A DNA stretch of 64,000 bases, taken from positions 1 to 64,000 of the forward strand of contig AZLU01000228.1 of NCBI GenBank assembly GCA_002224055.1, read 5' to 3'. This stretch comes from Pezizomycotina sp. ARF18 (taxonomy: Eukaryota; Ascomycota). Both the position numbers and the translations under genes were made by a program. Under the pieces are notes generated by a model. It was not told the origin of the DNA and ran no database searches. It was given only the letters and a program-made list of their open reading frames with translations. Shown here in pieces: positions 25,691-36,567 of the stretch (its first letter is position 1; every line of letters starts with the position of its first letter).

Positions 25691-26422
25691 ATGCCTGTGG
25701 ATCCGCTACACGGTTCTCTGGAAACTTACGTTCCCCCCGATGAAACCGATCCTACCGAGAGTATCGACGCCGTCGACGCCGCCGGTACAGATGCCATTCC
25801 TACCTCACCCCTTCGCTCTCCGGCCCGCAAGCCGTCCGCGAATCCGAACAGCTGCAGGAATCCGTCGAGGCCCTCCTCGAAGAGCTCCATGACATGAGCG
25901 TCGGCGACATCCAGCTCGACGGAGAGCTCACCGAGATGGAAGAGGAAGTCAGCATCCTGTGCTCGCACTACATCCAGAAGGCCGGGCTCGCGGCCCTCCG
26001 CATCAACGCGCTGCGGAACATCATGAGGACAACAACCTCACCGGCGATGTGGACATCGAGGAGTTCGCGAGGTCGCTCAAGGCGGAGGACCTCCGGGCTT
26101 AGCCGCGGTGTCCTTGGGCCGGAGGACTTGATTTTCTTGCAGGATGCGACTGTATGCATGATATCGATTCTTAACATATGCTTTTGGTGTGATATGACGA
26201 TAAGGAAGAATCTGGCTAATTGGTAATCGTAATGAGTAGCTTGGATCTAGTTACCTCGCAGAGAACGCGGATGTGGACACCGGAAAGGCCGCGGATCCGG
26301 AGCAGGCGGGCGACGAGATCCCGCAAAACGCTCATGTCTTGGACGGCGAGCCGAAGACCATCGAAGCTACAGAGAGCGATGAGGCCGCCGCATCCGAGGA
26401 GGGCGTGGATTTGATGGTCTAG
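25691..26422 (+). CDS. Unidentified protein with a coiled-coil-like core and acidic tail
   Basis: I do not recognise the family. The start MPVDPLHGSLETYVPPDETD opens an acidic, low-complexity N-terminus. After a one-base shift comes a conserved-looking helical core, with SGPQAVRESEQLQESVEALL, EELHDMSVGDIQLDGELTEM, EEEVSILCSHYIQKAGLAAL and RINALRNI. After another shift follow EDNNLTGDVDIEEFARSLKA and EDLR, and then, with one further shift, AAVSLG and PEDLIFLQDAT. An intron probably starts at the donor GTATGC at 26152 and ends near 26261. The last exon encodes an acidic tail, from ENADVDTGKAADPEQAGDEI to ASEEGVDLMV, with stop at 26420-26422. High G+C and biased codon use set it off from the flanks. 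The heptad-like core suggests a small oligomeric adaptor, but that is a guess. Confidence 0.6.
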
Positions 26423-26923
26423 TCACAGGACCAAGGCAAATGATTTGGTGATGAATATTATTTCGGCCTACTTTTAGTAAACTAGAGAGCTACATCATTA
26501 TCTTTTCTTTTTGTGCAACCCAAGGGTTTTTTTCGTATGCATATCACGGCGCAAAACAATACCCGGATGACCTTTTCCGTCCTTTTTATCTTGCTGTTTC
26601 CTTTCTCTCCGTCCTTGCTCTCATTTCTTCCATGAAAATATCACAAAATAGCAACTAAGCACTAAGGAAGAGCACTTTTCATGTATATCCCTAACACCTG
26701 CACGGTTTCGAGGCTTTAAAAAACGAAATGTATAAAAGGGAAAAAAAAGACGATCCCTGACATATTACCTACGCTCGATCCCCTTTGTTAGTATTAACCA
26801 TCACGACGGCGCTAACGATTCCGCCAACTCCTGTCGTGTGACATTACAATAGCTAAAGGGCGACAGTCTGTCAGTGCGTCACCGTTGCCCTTGCTCAAAG
26901 AATTATAGGGCGTTCGTTTCGCA

Positions 26924-26962
<39 letters not shown>

Positions 26963-27748
26963 GCGACTGCTTACTGGGGGTAGCCTAGTCTTTCCTGTTT
27001 TCTGGCGGTGACTTACCCTCAACCGATGGTAACTACCGAAACTAACCCACCGAGCTGGATGGATGGATTCCGCAACGAATTCCGCACTTTTCTAGTACTG
27101 ATATTATTGCATTACGGAGACCCAGCAGGCAGCGACGTCCACCGCCACCCAAAGATGTGACAGAATGAGGAAAAAAGAGTATATACATGCGCATGTAATA
27201 CCGCGAGCGTTAACTATTTCGGAGCTTACGGCGCGAGAAGAGGATTCTTAAAAGGCTTTGTAAGCCTCATTTGGTTATACTGTACCACTTATTAGCTTTG
27301 ACCACTCCTCGCATGGTTGGATGCGAGGGCGATAAGCACTCGTTAATCGTGCCTTTGCATTTGTCAGGTACGAATGAAAGACTGCGATGTTCGAAAAAAA
27401 TGCTGGCGCACGATGACATTAGAATGTTTGAAAATATGACATAGTATTACAAATGTCATTTTACGATGTTTCGTTTATCGTTGACGAAATGTTTGATATC
27501 TACGATAATCATGAATAACGTGAAACGTATATATAAAATAAGTTCGTCGAGGATATTCTTAAGGATCCGAACGAGATAAGTTTAGTAGTGCAAAGAATCT
27601 CATACCTTCGCCAGTAACGCAGCGTATATCCATATATCGAGGTCTCTTTGGTGATATAGCTTGTTCCAGTATAATATCAGCTTCCAATATCAACCCTTTA
27701 CAAACCTCTTAGTTTACTACTTCCCTCTGCTCATTACCCCCCAAAAAA
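26423..27748. other. Intergenic region
   Basis: No gene seen. It separates two plus-strand genes and so holds the 3' end of the first and the promoter of the reductase gene. A T tract of 35 bases lies at 26927-26961, one of the longest in the window. Pyrimidine-rich DNA just before 27749 resembles a fungal promoter or leader. Confidence 0.5.
26927..26961. repeat. Poly-T tract, 35 bases
   Basis: Read directly. One of at least seventeen A or T tracts of 20 bases or more in the window. Confidence 0.95.
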
Positions 27749-28920
27749 ATGTCAACAATGAAAGAAGTAATAGTCCACCCCTCCCACCCTCACAACAACC
27801 ATCCACGACGTCTCCATACCCCTCCCATCCGCCGACGAAGTCGTAATAAAAGTCGAAGCCGCAGGATCAAACGTCAAAGACTGGTCGCACATAACATCCC
27901 TAAACCTCTCCGTAAACTCCGGCGACGACATCTCCGGAACGATACACTCAATCGGTTCATCCGTAAACACCCACGAATTCAAAATCGGCGATCGCGTCGC
28001 CGCATTCCACGAGATGCTGAAGCCGCACGGAGCGTACGCTGAGTACGCCGTCGCGAAGGCGAATACTACATTTCACATTCCGGAGGGTGTGAGTTACGAA
28101 GAAGCGGCGACGGTGCCGTTGGTGGTGCTTACGGCTGCTATTACGCTTAGGCGGCAAGGGTATCTTGCACCGTGGGTTACACCAATCTTAGAGGAGAGTG
28201 GGAATGAGGGGAGAGCGTTGGTAGTATACGGTGCCTCATCATCACTCGGTTCGTTCATAATAAAGCTGGCGAAGCTATCGAACATTCACCCCATTATCGC
28301 CATCGCGGGCGTAGCGGCTCCTACATATCAAGCCTACTACAAGAAGAAAAAGGCGATAAGTTATTCGATTACCGCTCACAAACACTTGTTTCCGATGTAC
28401 GCAAATATCTCGCGGAGAATAATATAAAAGCGTAATAACGGCGTAGACGCTATATCGGCGAACAAAACGTGGGTTACGGTATCGCAATTACTCGACGACG
28501 GAGGCGTTTTATCCGTCGTCAGCGGCGCAAATAAATACGACGACGTAGATATGAAGGAAGGTATCGAAGTTAGGTATACGTACGTTGGCACGGCGCATTA
28601 CGGGGAGTATAAGTCCGGAATGCGAAGCAGCCGGTTCCTCCACCATCAACCACTACCAACAACGATGGAGAGAAACAAGGCTGGTGGGATGTTAAGGGCG
28701 ATATCGAATTCGCGGGAAACGTGTTACGTTATATCGGCAAGCTGATGGGTGAGAAGATAAGGAGAATAGCAGGAAGAGGTTATTTGAGGACATCCGTATG
28801 AAATCATACCGGGTGGATTGGATGGGTACAGGACGGCTTGACGAGGCTGAAGGAAGGGAAAGCGAGAGGGGTAAAGCACGTCTACAGGATTAGGGACACA
28901 GAAGGTTATAAGAAAGAGGG
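27749..28920 (+). CDS. Medium-chain dehydrogenase/reductase (ToxD-like, zinc-independent)
   Basis: NAD(P)H-dependent oxidoreductase of the medium-chain superfamily; substrate unknown. The start MSTMKEVIVHPS at 27749 begins the GroES-like domain. After an early one-base shift a long open stretch (27808-28310) reads SIPLPSADEVVIKVEAAGSN, VKDWSHITSLNLSVNSGDDI, SGTIHSIGSSVNTHEFKIGD, RVAAFHEMLKPHGAYAEYAV and IPEGVSYEEAATVPLVVLTA. The Rossmann glycine motif is YGASSSLGSFIIKLAKLS. Frames then change: QEEKGDKLFDYRSQTLVSDV, ISANKTWVTVSQLLDDGGVL, VKGDIEFAGNVLRYIGKLMG, HPYEIIPGGLDGVQDG and finally LTRLKEGKARGVKHVYRI, the family's C-terminus. No zinc-ligand Cys/His set is visible, as usual for ToxD-like reductases. 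At least five single-base changes in short runs break it; no intron was detected. The stop is uncertain, near 28900-29155. Confidence 0.85.
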
Positions 28921-30540
28921 AAAGTTCTTTTTAAGAAAGCGAATAGGAAGGAAGGTCGTAGAAGAACGCGTGGCTTTTTACATCAGATATATGACTATGT
29001 ATCTTCGTAAATATTGGTTTATGATGTATAATGGGAAAGGGAATCAAATGGCAATGAGGGGTAATACCCAGACGTCTGTAGAGAATACTGCTGTTTTTTT
29101 TTTTGTACTAGATGAATATCGTGCTTTACTAATTGCTTTCCGTCAAAGAGGATAGTACCCGAAAGTGATTGATAGACAATTAGAACCTAGGCAATCTAAT
29201 AATCTATTCTTGCATCGTTATCCAAAAAAAAAAACATAAATCCTTGTATACGATGAAGCACCTTTGAGTCGTCCTTCGCGGCGTCTCTAACAACGGACGG
29301 CGTTCTCAGAGCTCTTCCCTCGGTGAACTCGCCGCGGTCGCCTACCTGGCCTTGGGTGTAGCTCGCTAAAGCATTAGACATCGTGCACCCCGTAGGCATC
29401 CTCTCCATACGAATAGATATCAGCTATTTATCGTAAATAAGGCTTCAGGTTATCGGAAGTAGACGGAACTGTCGCATATTTTCTTCTTGGTGGAACTTGC
29501 AGCCTTCCCTTTGTAATTATGGTGATACTGTTGGTACTAATTATATCGAGGATCGATCAAAGAAAGGCGGAAACGAATATTGATATTTTCGAGAAGCCTT
29601 CAATAAATATTTGGAATGGCGTATTATAAGATCCGAGTAGGGAGTGTCGTGACCACGTCTGAGTGGCTTCCACGGTCGGTTTCGAGGCAGAGAAAATATC
29701 TGTAGATAGTAGTTTCCAAAGTTGTTTCTTTTGAAATAGTAGATGTCCGTAGATGTCCGTGGATACAAATTTTGCATCGACAAATTGAATCTACGTTTAC
29801 AAATTCAGCATATATGAACATGTTCATCGGAGTGTTTATCGAAGCTGTGTCATAGAAATCTTTATAATTCTTTTGTTTCAAAATGAGTCTAAAGACGTCT
29901 GATACCGTCGAGTAAGAAAAAAAAGGCTGTCAAGATAAGATCGGAGGTGGAAGAAGATGCGAAGGTCTACCTATAAAGAGATGTATAGGAAATATAAGAA
30001 ATATATGTAACTATATACACAATGAGATAAAGAGGTATATATAAAAAGTAAGCGAAGCAAAGCCTTAAGAGGGTGTTCTGTTATGCCATGGGTATATTGG
30101 AGAGAGGCTCGGTGGTGGTATGTTTGTTGAAAGATTAGCAATAGGGGTTTTGTGATTTGCTAGCGATGCGAACGAATAGGGAGCGGTGATTGGATAGAGG
30201 GGTATCGGATATGGGACGACAGCAAAGCAGGGAGAAGGAAGAGGAAAAAAGACATATATATAAAACCGAATATATCCTCCGAAACCGAGAGATACGTTTG
30301 AAGAAAAGCCTTTTGCAAATCCCTCACCTCGAAGAATCTCAGCAAAAAATAACTAACTCGACGTCCAGATATTAGCTTTTAAGAAATAAATAGATGGATA
30401 AATTAACTAAAAAAAGAAAAGACACGTAGCAGTGTCGAATGTGATCGGTTCAAACCCTTAAAATATATCGCTTTCTCAGGCTAGCGAGCTTGCGATGGTA
30501 ATCTCTTCTCATTTTTTAAATATTTTTTTTCTTCTTGCTC
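28921..30540. other. Spacer with one possible minus-strand exon
   Basis: Apart from the candidate exon at 29252-29381 nothing supports a gene. The frame of the reductase stays open to 29155 on the plus strand in purine-rich DNA, probably by chance. A small doubled unit (AGATGTCCGT) lies near 29741. Confidence 0.4.
29252..29381 (-). CDS. Possible first exon of an unidentified small protein
   Basis: A minus-strand exon-like stretch begins MSNALASYTQGQVGDRGEFT and continues with EGRALRTPSVVRDAAKDDSK, after which GTATAC could serve as a donor. It is richer in G+C than its flanks and reads like soluble protein, but no second exon or family match was found. Two upstream Met codons extend the frame to 29408. 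Confidence 0.3.
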
Positions 30541-30970
30541 CAACGGCCAGCAAGTGCAGTAGTATGTCCAGCAAATCAAGTCCAGCAGTATCCAGCAGAA
30601 AGGGTTGTCCAGTTAAAAGGTCCAAATCCAGGAGTGGAAAACGCACATTATTGCAGTCAGAACATAGAGTAGCAGCAGATAGAGGATATCAGGGAAGGGG
30701 AGAGGAGGAAGGTGAGGTTGATGAATATATTAAAAATCGATACATGGCCTGAGAGGAAAGGTAACAAATGAAAGGTAATACAGCGAAAGAGAGTGAGGTT
30801 GGAAAAATATGGAAAAATTAACAAGATAAGGTATAATCCAGAAGATTCCAAGAAAGCAAATCCGAATCCTCAAGGCCAGGTCCAGGATATCCAGAAAAAT
30901 GTGTGGAGGTCCTTTTCAACATGCCGAGAATGAAACACCAAACTCCAGTAAAGTAAAGAAAACAAGACGA
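30540..30970 (+). repeat. TCCAG-rich segment, 3' side of the glutamine-rich gene
   Basis: The pentamer TCCAG occurs about nine times in 430 bases on the plus strand, where less than one is expected. The units are irregularly spaced and followed by varied bases, for example ATGTCCAGCAAATCAAG and AGTCCAGCAGTATCCAGCAG. It is a dispersed short-motif cluster and not a clean tandem repeat. Confidence 0.7.
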
Positions 30971-30995
30971 AAAGGGAAAAGCAAGCCTATAGTCG

Positions 30996-31817
30996 TTAAT
31001 TATTGGTCGGTGGGGGTACCGGTCGTGCAGCGTTGTGGTGAGACGAGTGGAAGGCTTCGTGGGCCGCATTCGATTGCCCGTCCATATTACCCATGGGGGC
31101 ATCTTGTTGAGCCTGTCTCTGTTGCTGCTGTTGCTGCTGCTGCTGCAAACGCTGCCGTTTCCTGCTAGCCTCATAACCTTCCTCCCCGGGATGCAAGATT
31201 TCCGTGCTTGCGATCGTGGTGGTTACCGTCATAGTCACCGTCTTCGTCAGCATCTTACCATACTGCAAGACATGACCGGTTCCTTCGATAGGCTCGCCAT
31301 TTGCATCAAAGCGGGTACCAGGGGAGTAGGTCGGCTTTCGTAGAAGGTATGGACTTCTGGTTAGATACCACGCGGTGGCACACTCCCAAGTGACGGTGGA
31401 GCTTCTTGTTCCATGGTCAGTGCTAGCGACTCCGGTTCCGAAGTGACAACCATTGGTTCGCCCGAGATCGAACTTGAAGATGGGGGTGCAACAAAGGCGA
31501 CGAAGGACGTCTTCGATGAGTTTTGACGTCTCGACGAGTGGGAAGACTGCCTGATGCTGTTGAGCGGGGAGCACGGGCGGGAGGTATCCGGAGTCAACGG
31601 CAGGATTGACGGCCGAGTAAAAGGCGAATTTGGACGGGAGGGAATCGAGCTGATCGAGGAGGACCTGCTCGTCGTCGAGGAAACCGATCCTCGTCTCTGG
31701 TGTTGAGAACGGCCCGAAGACTTCGAGATGCGACCTGGCGCGGGAGGTAGTCATTGACCTAAGTTCCACAGGCATGCGGACGAATTTTCGCTTATCGTAG
31801 CGGTTCCAGATAAACAA
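30996..31817 (-). CDS. Unidentified protein with a C-terminal polyglutamine tract
   Basis: A 273-codon frame on the minus strand is the longest uninterrupted one in the window. The start is uncertain: Met at 31817 (MFIWNRYDKRKFVRMPVELR) or the later MTTSRARSHLEVFGPFSTPE. The middle reads TRIGFLDDEQVLLDQLDSLP, SKFAFYSAVNPAVDSGYLPP and FPLVETSKLIEDVLRRLC, then a less conserved-looking stretch that may hide a frame change, since a second open frame overlaps it at 31361-31597. After that come KPTYSPGTRFDANGEPIEGT, KTVTMTVTTTIASTEILHPG and EASRKRQRL, followed by a run of about nine Gln (31105-31140, CTG repeats on the plus strand) and a Pro/His/Asn-rich tail. The basic patch beside polyglutamine suggests a nuclear or transcription-related protein, but I cannot name it. 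TCCAG-rich DNA flanks both ends. Confidence 0.5.
   Translation of the reverse strand: MFIWNRYDKRKFVRMPVELRSMTTSRARSHLEVFGPFSTPETRIGFLDDEQVLLDQLDSLPSKFAFYSAVNPAVDSGYLPPVLPAQQHQAVFPLVETSKLIEDVLRRLCCTPIFKFDLGRTNGCHFGTGVASTDHGTRSSTVTWECATAWYLTRSPYLLRKPTYSPGTRFDANGEPIEGTGHVLQYGKMLTKTVTMTVTTTIASTEILHPGEEGYEASRKRQRLQQQQQQQQQRQAQQDAPMGNMDGQSNAAHEAFHSSHHNAARPVPPPTNN
31100..31146. repeat. CTG/CAG microsatellite coding for polyglutamine
   Basis: Interrupted GTTGCTGCT units on the plus strand; on the minus strand they encode the glutamine run of the gene above. Confidence 0.9.
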
Positions 31818-32049
31818 AGAGGGGAAATATATTTAAACGAAATACTTTTGCGAACAAATAACCTATACCGAAGTAAAAAAATATTCTTGCTTTTGTTTTA
31901 ACTCTTCTCGTACTCTTTCTAATTCTCTTTTTTCTTTCCTCGCCAGAATATTAATATCAATAAACAAATTAAAAGGTCGAGCCAAAAAAATAAGAATCTA
32001 ATTACAGGGAAATATCAAAGTATTGGAAAAAAATAACAGAAGATTGGGA

Positions 32050-32650
32050 TTTGTCGAGTACAGGACCAGCAAATTTTCAAGTTCCAGTAGAGGGGTCTCC
32101 AATCCAGTAGATGGCCAGAATATCAAGTCCAAAGGATCCAGGGGTCAAAGAGTCCAGTAAATTAAATATGCTGGAAGAGCGTCGATTTGTAAAAAATATT
32201 GTCGTCACAGGTCCATTAAGGTATTAAGCCAATCCAGCAAGTAATCGAAAGAATCCAGATAATTCCAGTAAAATGTCCAGGGGAATCCAGCGTATAAATT
32301 TATGGCCACTCTATTACGTATTAGTTTCGCTGCAAGATCGTATATATTTCGTGATATTACTTTGTGTCTGCTCTTTCAAAGAAAAAGGAGCAGTCGCTCT
32401 CTCCGTCTAACTATCTCTTCGAAACCGAAAGGGCTTCCTGTTTCCCGTAAAGAGATTGTAGAATGAGAGGGCCTCGTTTGTTTATAAAAAGAAAGAGATA
32501 TATTCGTATTGGAAGGAGTAAACCTTTTTCTTTCTACAAGACGTCCAGTGCAATAACGATGCTTCTTGTCGTACTGGTTTATTTCCTTGATCAGGTCTTG
32601 TTCGTTCGTTCGTCGTTAGCGGTATATGGAAAAAAGTCCAGAGATATATT
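32050..32650 (+). repeat. TCCAG-rich segment, 5' side of the glutamine-rich gene
   Basis: About eleven TCCAG occurrences on the plus strand in roughly 600 bases, for example AATCCAGTAGATGGCCAG, AGAGTCCAGTAAATTAAA and ATTCCAGTAAAATGTCCAGG. Only about one copy of the reverse complement CTGGA is seen, so the bias is strand-specific. Same character as the segment at 30540-30970. Confidence 0.7.
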
Positions 32651-34560
32651 ATCCGACGCAACGAATTTTCAAAAAGAAAAACAACAGCAAGTAAATGCTA
32701 TATATTGTTGAGAAAAAGTTGAAATGCTAGGAAGTAGAACATTGGTCTGCTTATTGCTTCTCAACGATAGTGTCGTGGGAGAACCAAATCAGAGAATTCG
32801 ATCGCGGCGAGAGATATCGTCCATTATATTTGGGCGAGAAGGGGAGGTGCTCATTTCGAGGAAATTGAAAGGGCGAAAGCGGAGGGACTCCATAATTCAT
32901 TCTGGGGGTGGTGTGTGAGAAACTCGCCTCGTTTTTTGCTCTCCTTCGAATTTTAGTATAGAGCCTTGTTTTGGAGATTCAGAAATCCCGTTCGCCTATT
33001 GGCCGCCTCATCTGAGAGAAAAAGGAAAAATAATTCACGAAATGTTCTAATAGAGGGTGATGGTGGGAGAAAAAGCAAGTAATTAATAGCGAAGTGGAGG
33101 GGTGGATATATAATAAATAATATACTGGGTGACCAAAGCTCAGTGTAAGACTGCTGATGTAATCGTAGTGTATAGTAAATAACGTGGGTCTTTCTTTTTC
33201 CCCTTTCGCAGTGACAGCAGGCTGAATGAGCCTTATAAATCAACAAGGGATTCAAGAAAAATGAGAGAGAAAAGAAAGGACAACGATATCCCTTTCTTCC
33301 ATTTTGCGAAAGCCTTGTGTTTAGGTACGGTACAAAGTACGGTACCGAAACAAATCGTGGGATCCTCAAACCTTCGAGCTCCATCTCTTGAAGATTCAAA
33401 ACAGTCGTCGTAAGGGATGGGCGGTGATAATGATGATTTGCAAGCGCAAAGAGGATATTGCGTCTCCCGTGTCGGCGGTGCTCTTGACCGCCGCTTGCCC
33501 TCCTAAACGTCACGATCGTCAAGCGCCCGGGTATATTTTTGACGCTCTGTCTTTTTCAGGCCAACTATTAACCCATCCCTAGAGCCCAGAGGGAGCTTTG
33601 AATAATGATAATATTCCAAATCCTTTGGTAGGAAATAGTGAATTATTATTGGAAGTCAGCAATATGACTTTAGTACCAACGTTCTAAGAAATCTCACCGT
33701 ATCTTACACCCATAGCAAAGTCTTCTCGCACTCCGAAAATAGCATTGAGCGCTGTTGTCTTGAAACCGTGCTAAAAGATCGTGAGTTTTTTTTTTTTTTT
33801 TTTTTTGTCTTCTTCACGTTGTCGCTTGTCCTTAAAAAGCGATAGCACGATATACTCCGACAATGCTGGCTTTGTGTCAATGCGATATCCAATCCTTCGC
33901 TCCGCATTGATGAACATGAGCTCTTCGAGAGGCTCTAACCGGAACGTCATCTGTAGTACCAGCTTGAAAATTTTGACGTTTTTGGACACTTGCAGAACCC
34001 GTCTTCAACTCGCCAGCTGTTTGGTCAATGCTGAAATGGTAGTCCAGCTGTTCGGTAACGCCTTGAAAGCTCAGCAACAATTGGCAGTTTTCTTTGGGTG
34101 AAGCATAAAGAGCAAAGATAGGCTCTGTATTTTCCGAGGCTTTGCCTCCGCAATCTGTGACATCTCAGTCGCGGAGGTTCACGGCTCAAGAGCCATGTTA
34201 CTCCTGATTCGCTGGAATTTTGCGGCTATAAATGATCCGCGAGTCATCCCCAGCTTTTTTTTTGTTTCGTAAAAGACTCGATGATCCTCGAAACCTTTTT
34301 TTTTTTTTTTTTTTTTTTTCAGCAAACTCATGTATAGGTTTCTCGAATGTCCACGGCATGAAAGACCTAGATAACCTAGGGTCTCAAACGTATAAATTTC
34401 CAGCGATAAACCTTGTGGAGGTGAGGTTTTGCGTCTGTGGAGCTGCTCTTCGTTGTTCAGGCGCTGTTGATTGGATATCCGATCTGCGGCGTCCCGTTAG
34501 ACAAGATGACACCAGCACTGACAGCTCGCACCGAGTAAATTAAATCAGAAGGAGAAGGAG
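32651..34560. other. Spacer without a supported gene
   Basis: A 189-codon minus-strand frame (32953-33522) and smaller frames at 33700-34100 are present, but none shows a recognisable domain and some run through low-complexity T/C-rich DNA. T tracts lie at about 33786-33806 and 34296-34319 (24 bases). Confidence 0.4.
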
Positions 34561-34752
34561 CTAATAATAACCAGGCGAGCGGCCTATTAGAACAGCCTCT
34601 TCACGAGCTCGAAGATGCCCCAAGCCGGAATGGATTCCCTCCATGGGTGCCAGAAGCCATGTCACCTCCGCCGGGAAACCCACGAACTCGCCTATGATTA
34701 TATTGCAGAACTTATCAGCCCACACGCCTCGCGGAATGCCAAAATGATAGAA
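34561..34752 (-). CDS. Possible last exon of an unidentified protein
   Basis: A 64-codon minus-strand stretch reads FYHFGIPRGVWADKFCNIII, GEFVGFPAEVTWLLAPMEGI and HSGLGHLRAREEAV before a stop at 34561. If one base is shifted near 34620, the end instead reads PAWGIFELVKRLF with a stop at 34587-34589, which looks like a natural C-terminus. A pyrimidine-rich T run directly precedes it, as at an acceptor. No homologous family came to mind, and no upstream exon was found. Confidence 0.25.
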   Translation of the reverse strand, partial: FYHFGIPRGVWADKFCNIIIGEFVGFPAEVTWLLAPMEGIHSGLGHLRAREEAVLIGRSPGYY

Positions 34753-36400
34753 GTAAAAAAAAAAAAGCGTTACTCAATACCAAAAGCCTATTAGCCGTCA
34801 ACTGGTGGCCTTCAAATTTTGCATAGGCTACGTAGATCCTTGTCAATAGAAAATTTATGACCAGCTACAGGCTTTTTGATGGCGGTGGGATGAGAGGTGG
34901 GGATATTTTGGCAATCTGGTTATCGATTATATCACTCCTTATTCCCACTAACCGTCGATCGCCTTGTTGAGGGTCCTGGCACTGGCAGGAAGAAAGGGAA
35001 AAGGCACTATTAGCCGTTTGTTGGGATTGGGAGAATAGGATTTTTGAGGCGGACGAAGCGACCACGAATAGATTGGCCCTTTTTGATGCAGCCCTGGTCG
35101 TGTTCAAAAGCCGGCGGCTTTCCAAGGAAAAATAAAGTGCAGCGCTAGACCAAACGCGATATTAAAAACCCGCTCATCAGCATGCTATGATGTATATCAT
35201 TTTTTGCGTCTAAACAATCCATGAGAGAATTTTCTTCTTTTTGGGCTTCCAATTTATCTTGAAAGAAACTAATATGAAAATCTTCAAAGGAAAAAAAAGG
35301 CCAGCAAGAGAAACAGGCAATGGTAAGCACCTTACATTTCAACCCTTGACGAAAGATGCTCTTTTAACCGTAACTTTCTCTGCTCCTTTCTGAAAACGCG
35401 ATTGAGTGACTGCCAATCCCCTCATTTCATGGATCGATCCATTTCAATAGCGTCGAAGACCTACATTGGAGAGAATGTGACGCAGTTTTAGGTCAGCCTT
35501 GTCTATAAGCAAAATGTTCCGTTTTGAGGAAACGCGCAAAGGAATGGGGATCGGGATATACGATGGCCAACTCCGAAACGTCCATTGAATTAAGGCTTCC
35601 GGGACAAAAGTGACCGAAAACAGAATGAAAGGCAGGAAGACAGAAAGAAAATTAGAGCATTGCAGACAAAGCTAGGAAATAACGCACACGACACTTTTAC
35701 CTCGTTAGTTGCTCGAGCGGGTCTTGCCGCGGTGAGCAGGGTCCCTTCATCAATGGCTTACCGGGAGAAGCCGGGAGATTGAGAACAGCTATTTTGTCAC
35801 GTCAGCGAAGCTAGCTTTTAATCTTTTAAGTGTCAGTGCTCGCTCAACCGCCTGCAATTCCCTCTTTTTTTTTTTTTTTTAGCTTACCATTTTGTGTAGA
35901 ATGGAGTTTCGTCAATCTTCTCGGAGCTAATGCGGCGGCTGATATTGATATATTGGTTTATGAAGAACTTGGTAGGTCCCTATCTCGTAGAGGACGATCG
36001 TCCGTGAGCGGAATGGTAAAGCCTATTGTCGAGGGATTGAGATTGAGTATGTTTGTGAACCGCTGTATGTCAGACTGACCTACCTAATGCTCTAGAGGAG
36101 AAAATTCGTTGTAGAGATTTCGTTTTTGGTAGTGTTGGAAACACAAAGCAGCTCATCGTGTCCAAAGGAGCGATCCAGGATCAACGATCTCGGGCCATTG
36201 CGGACGAGTAATAGAAGTGCAGAGAGCAACAGAAGCCTTTGAAGTTTTGTGTGATAAGAGCAATTAGTCACTTCCCACAGTGCCTAGTATATGCTTCTTG
36301 GGCTTGATTTTGATGATCAAGTTGATGATGACGTTCGCGAACGGCAAGTGACGATGCTCAGGGACGAAATTATTCACCAAGAAAAAAAATAGTCACGTTT
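34753..36400. other. Spacer without a supported gene
   Basis: Only short open frames of up to 86 codons are present. Nothing recognisable on either strand. Confidence 0.4.
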
Positions 36401-36409
36401 TTTATTTTT

Positions 36410-36567
<158 letters not shown>

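Noticed and set aside
28921-29155. C-terminal extension of the reductase
   Set aside because: The frame stays open, but the reductase family normally ends near the KHVYRI block; the rest is purine-rich chance sequence or follows a missed shift.
32953-33522. 189-codon minus-strand ORF
   Set aside because: Composition follows the local T/C-rich DNA, and no family features are visible.
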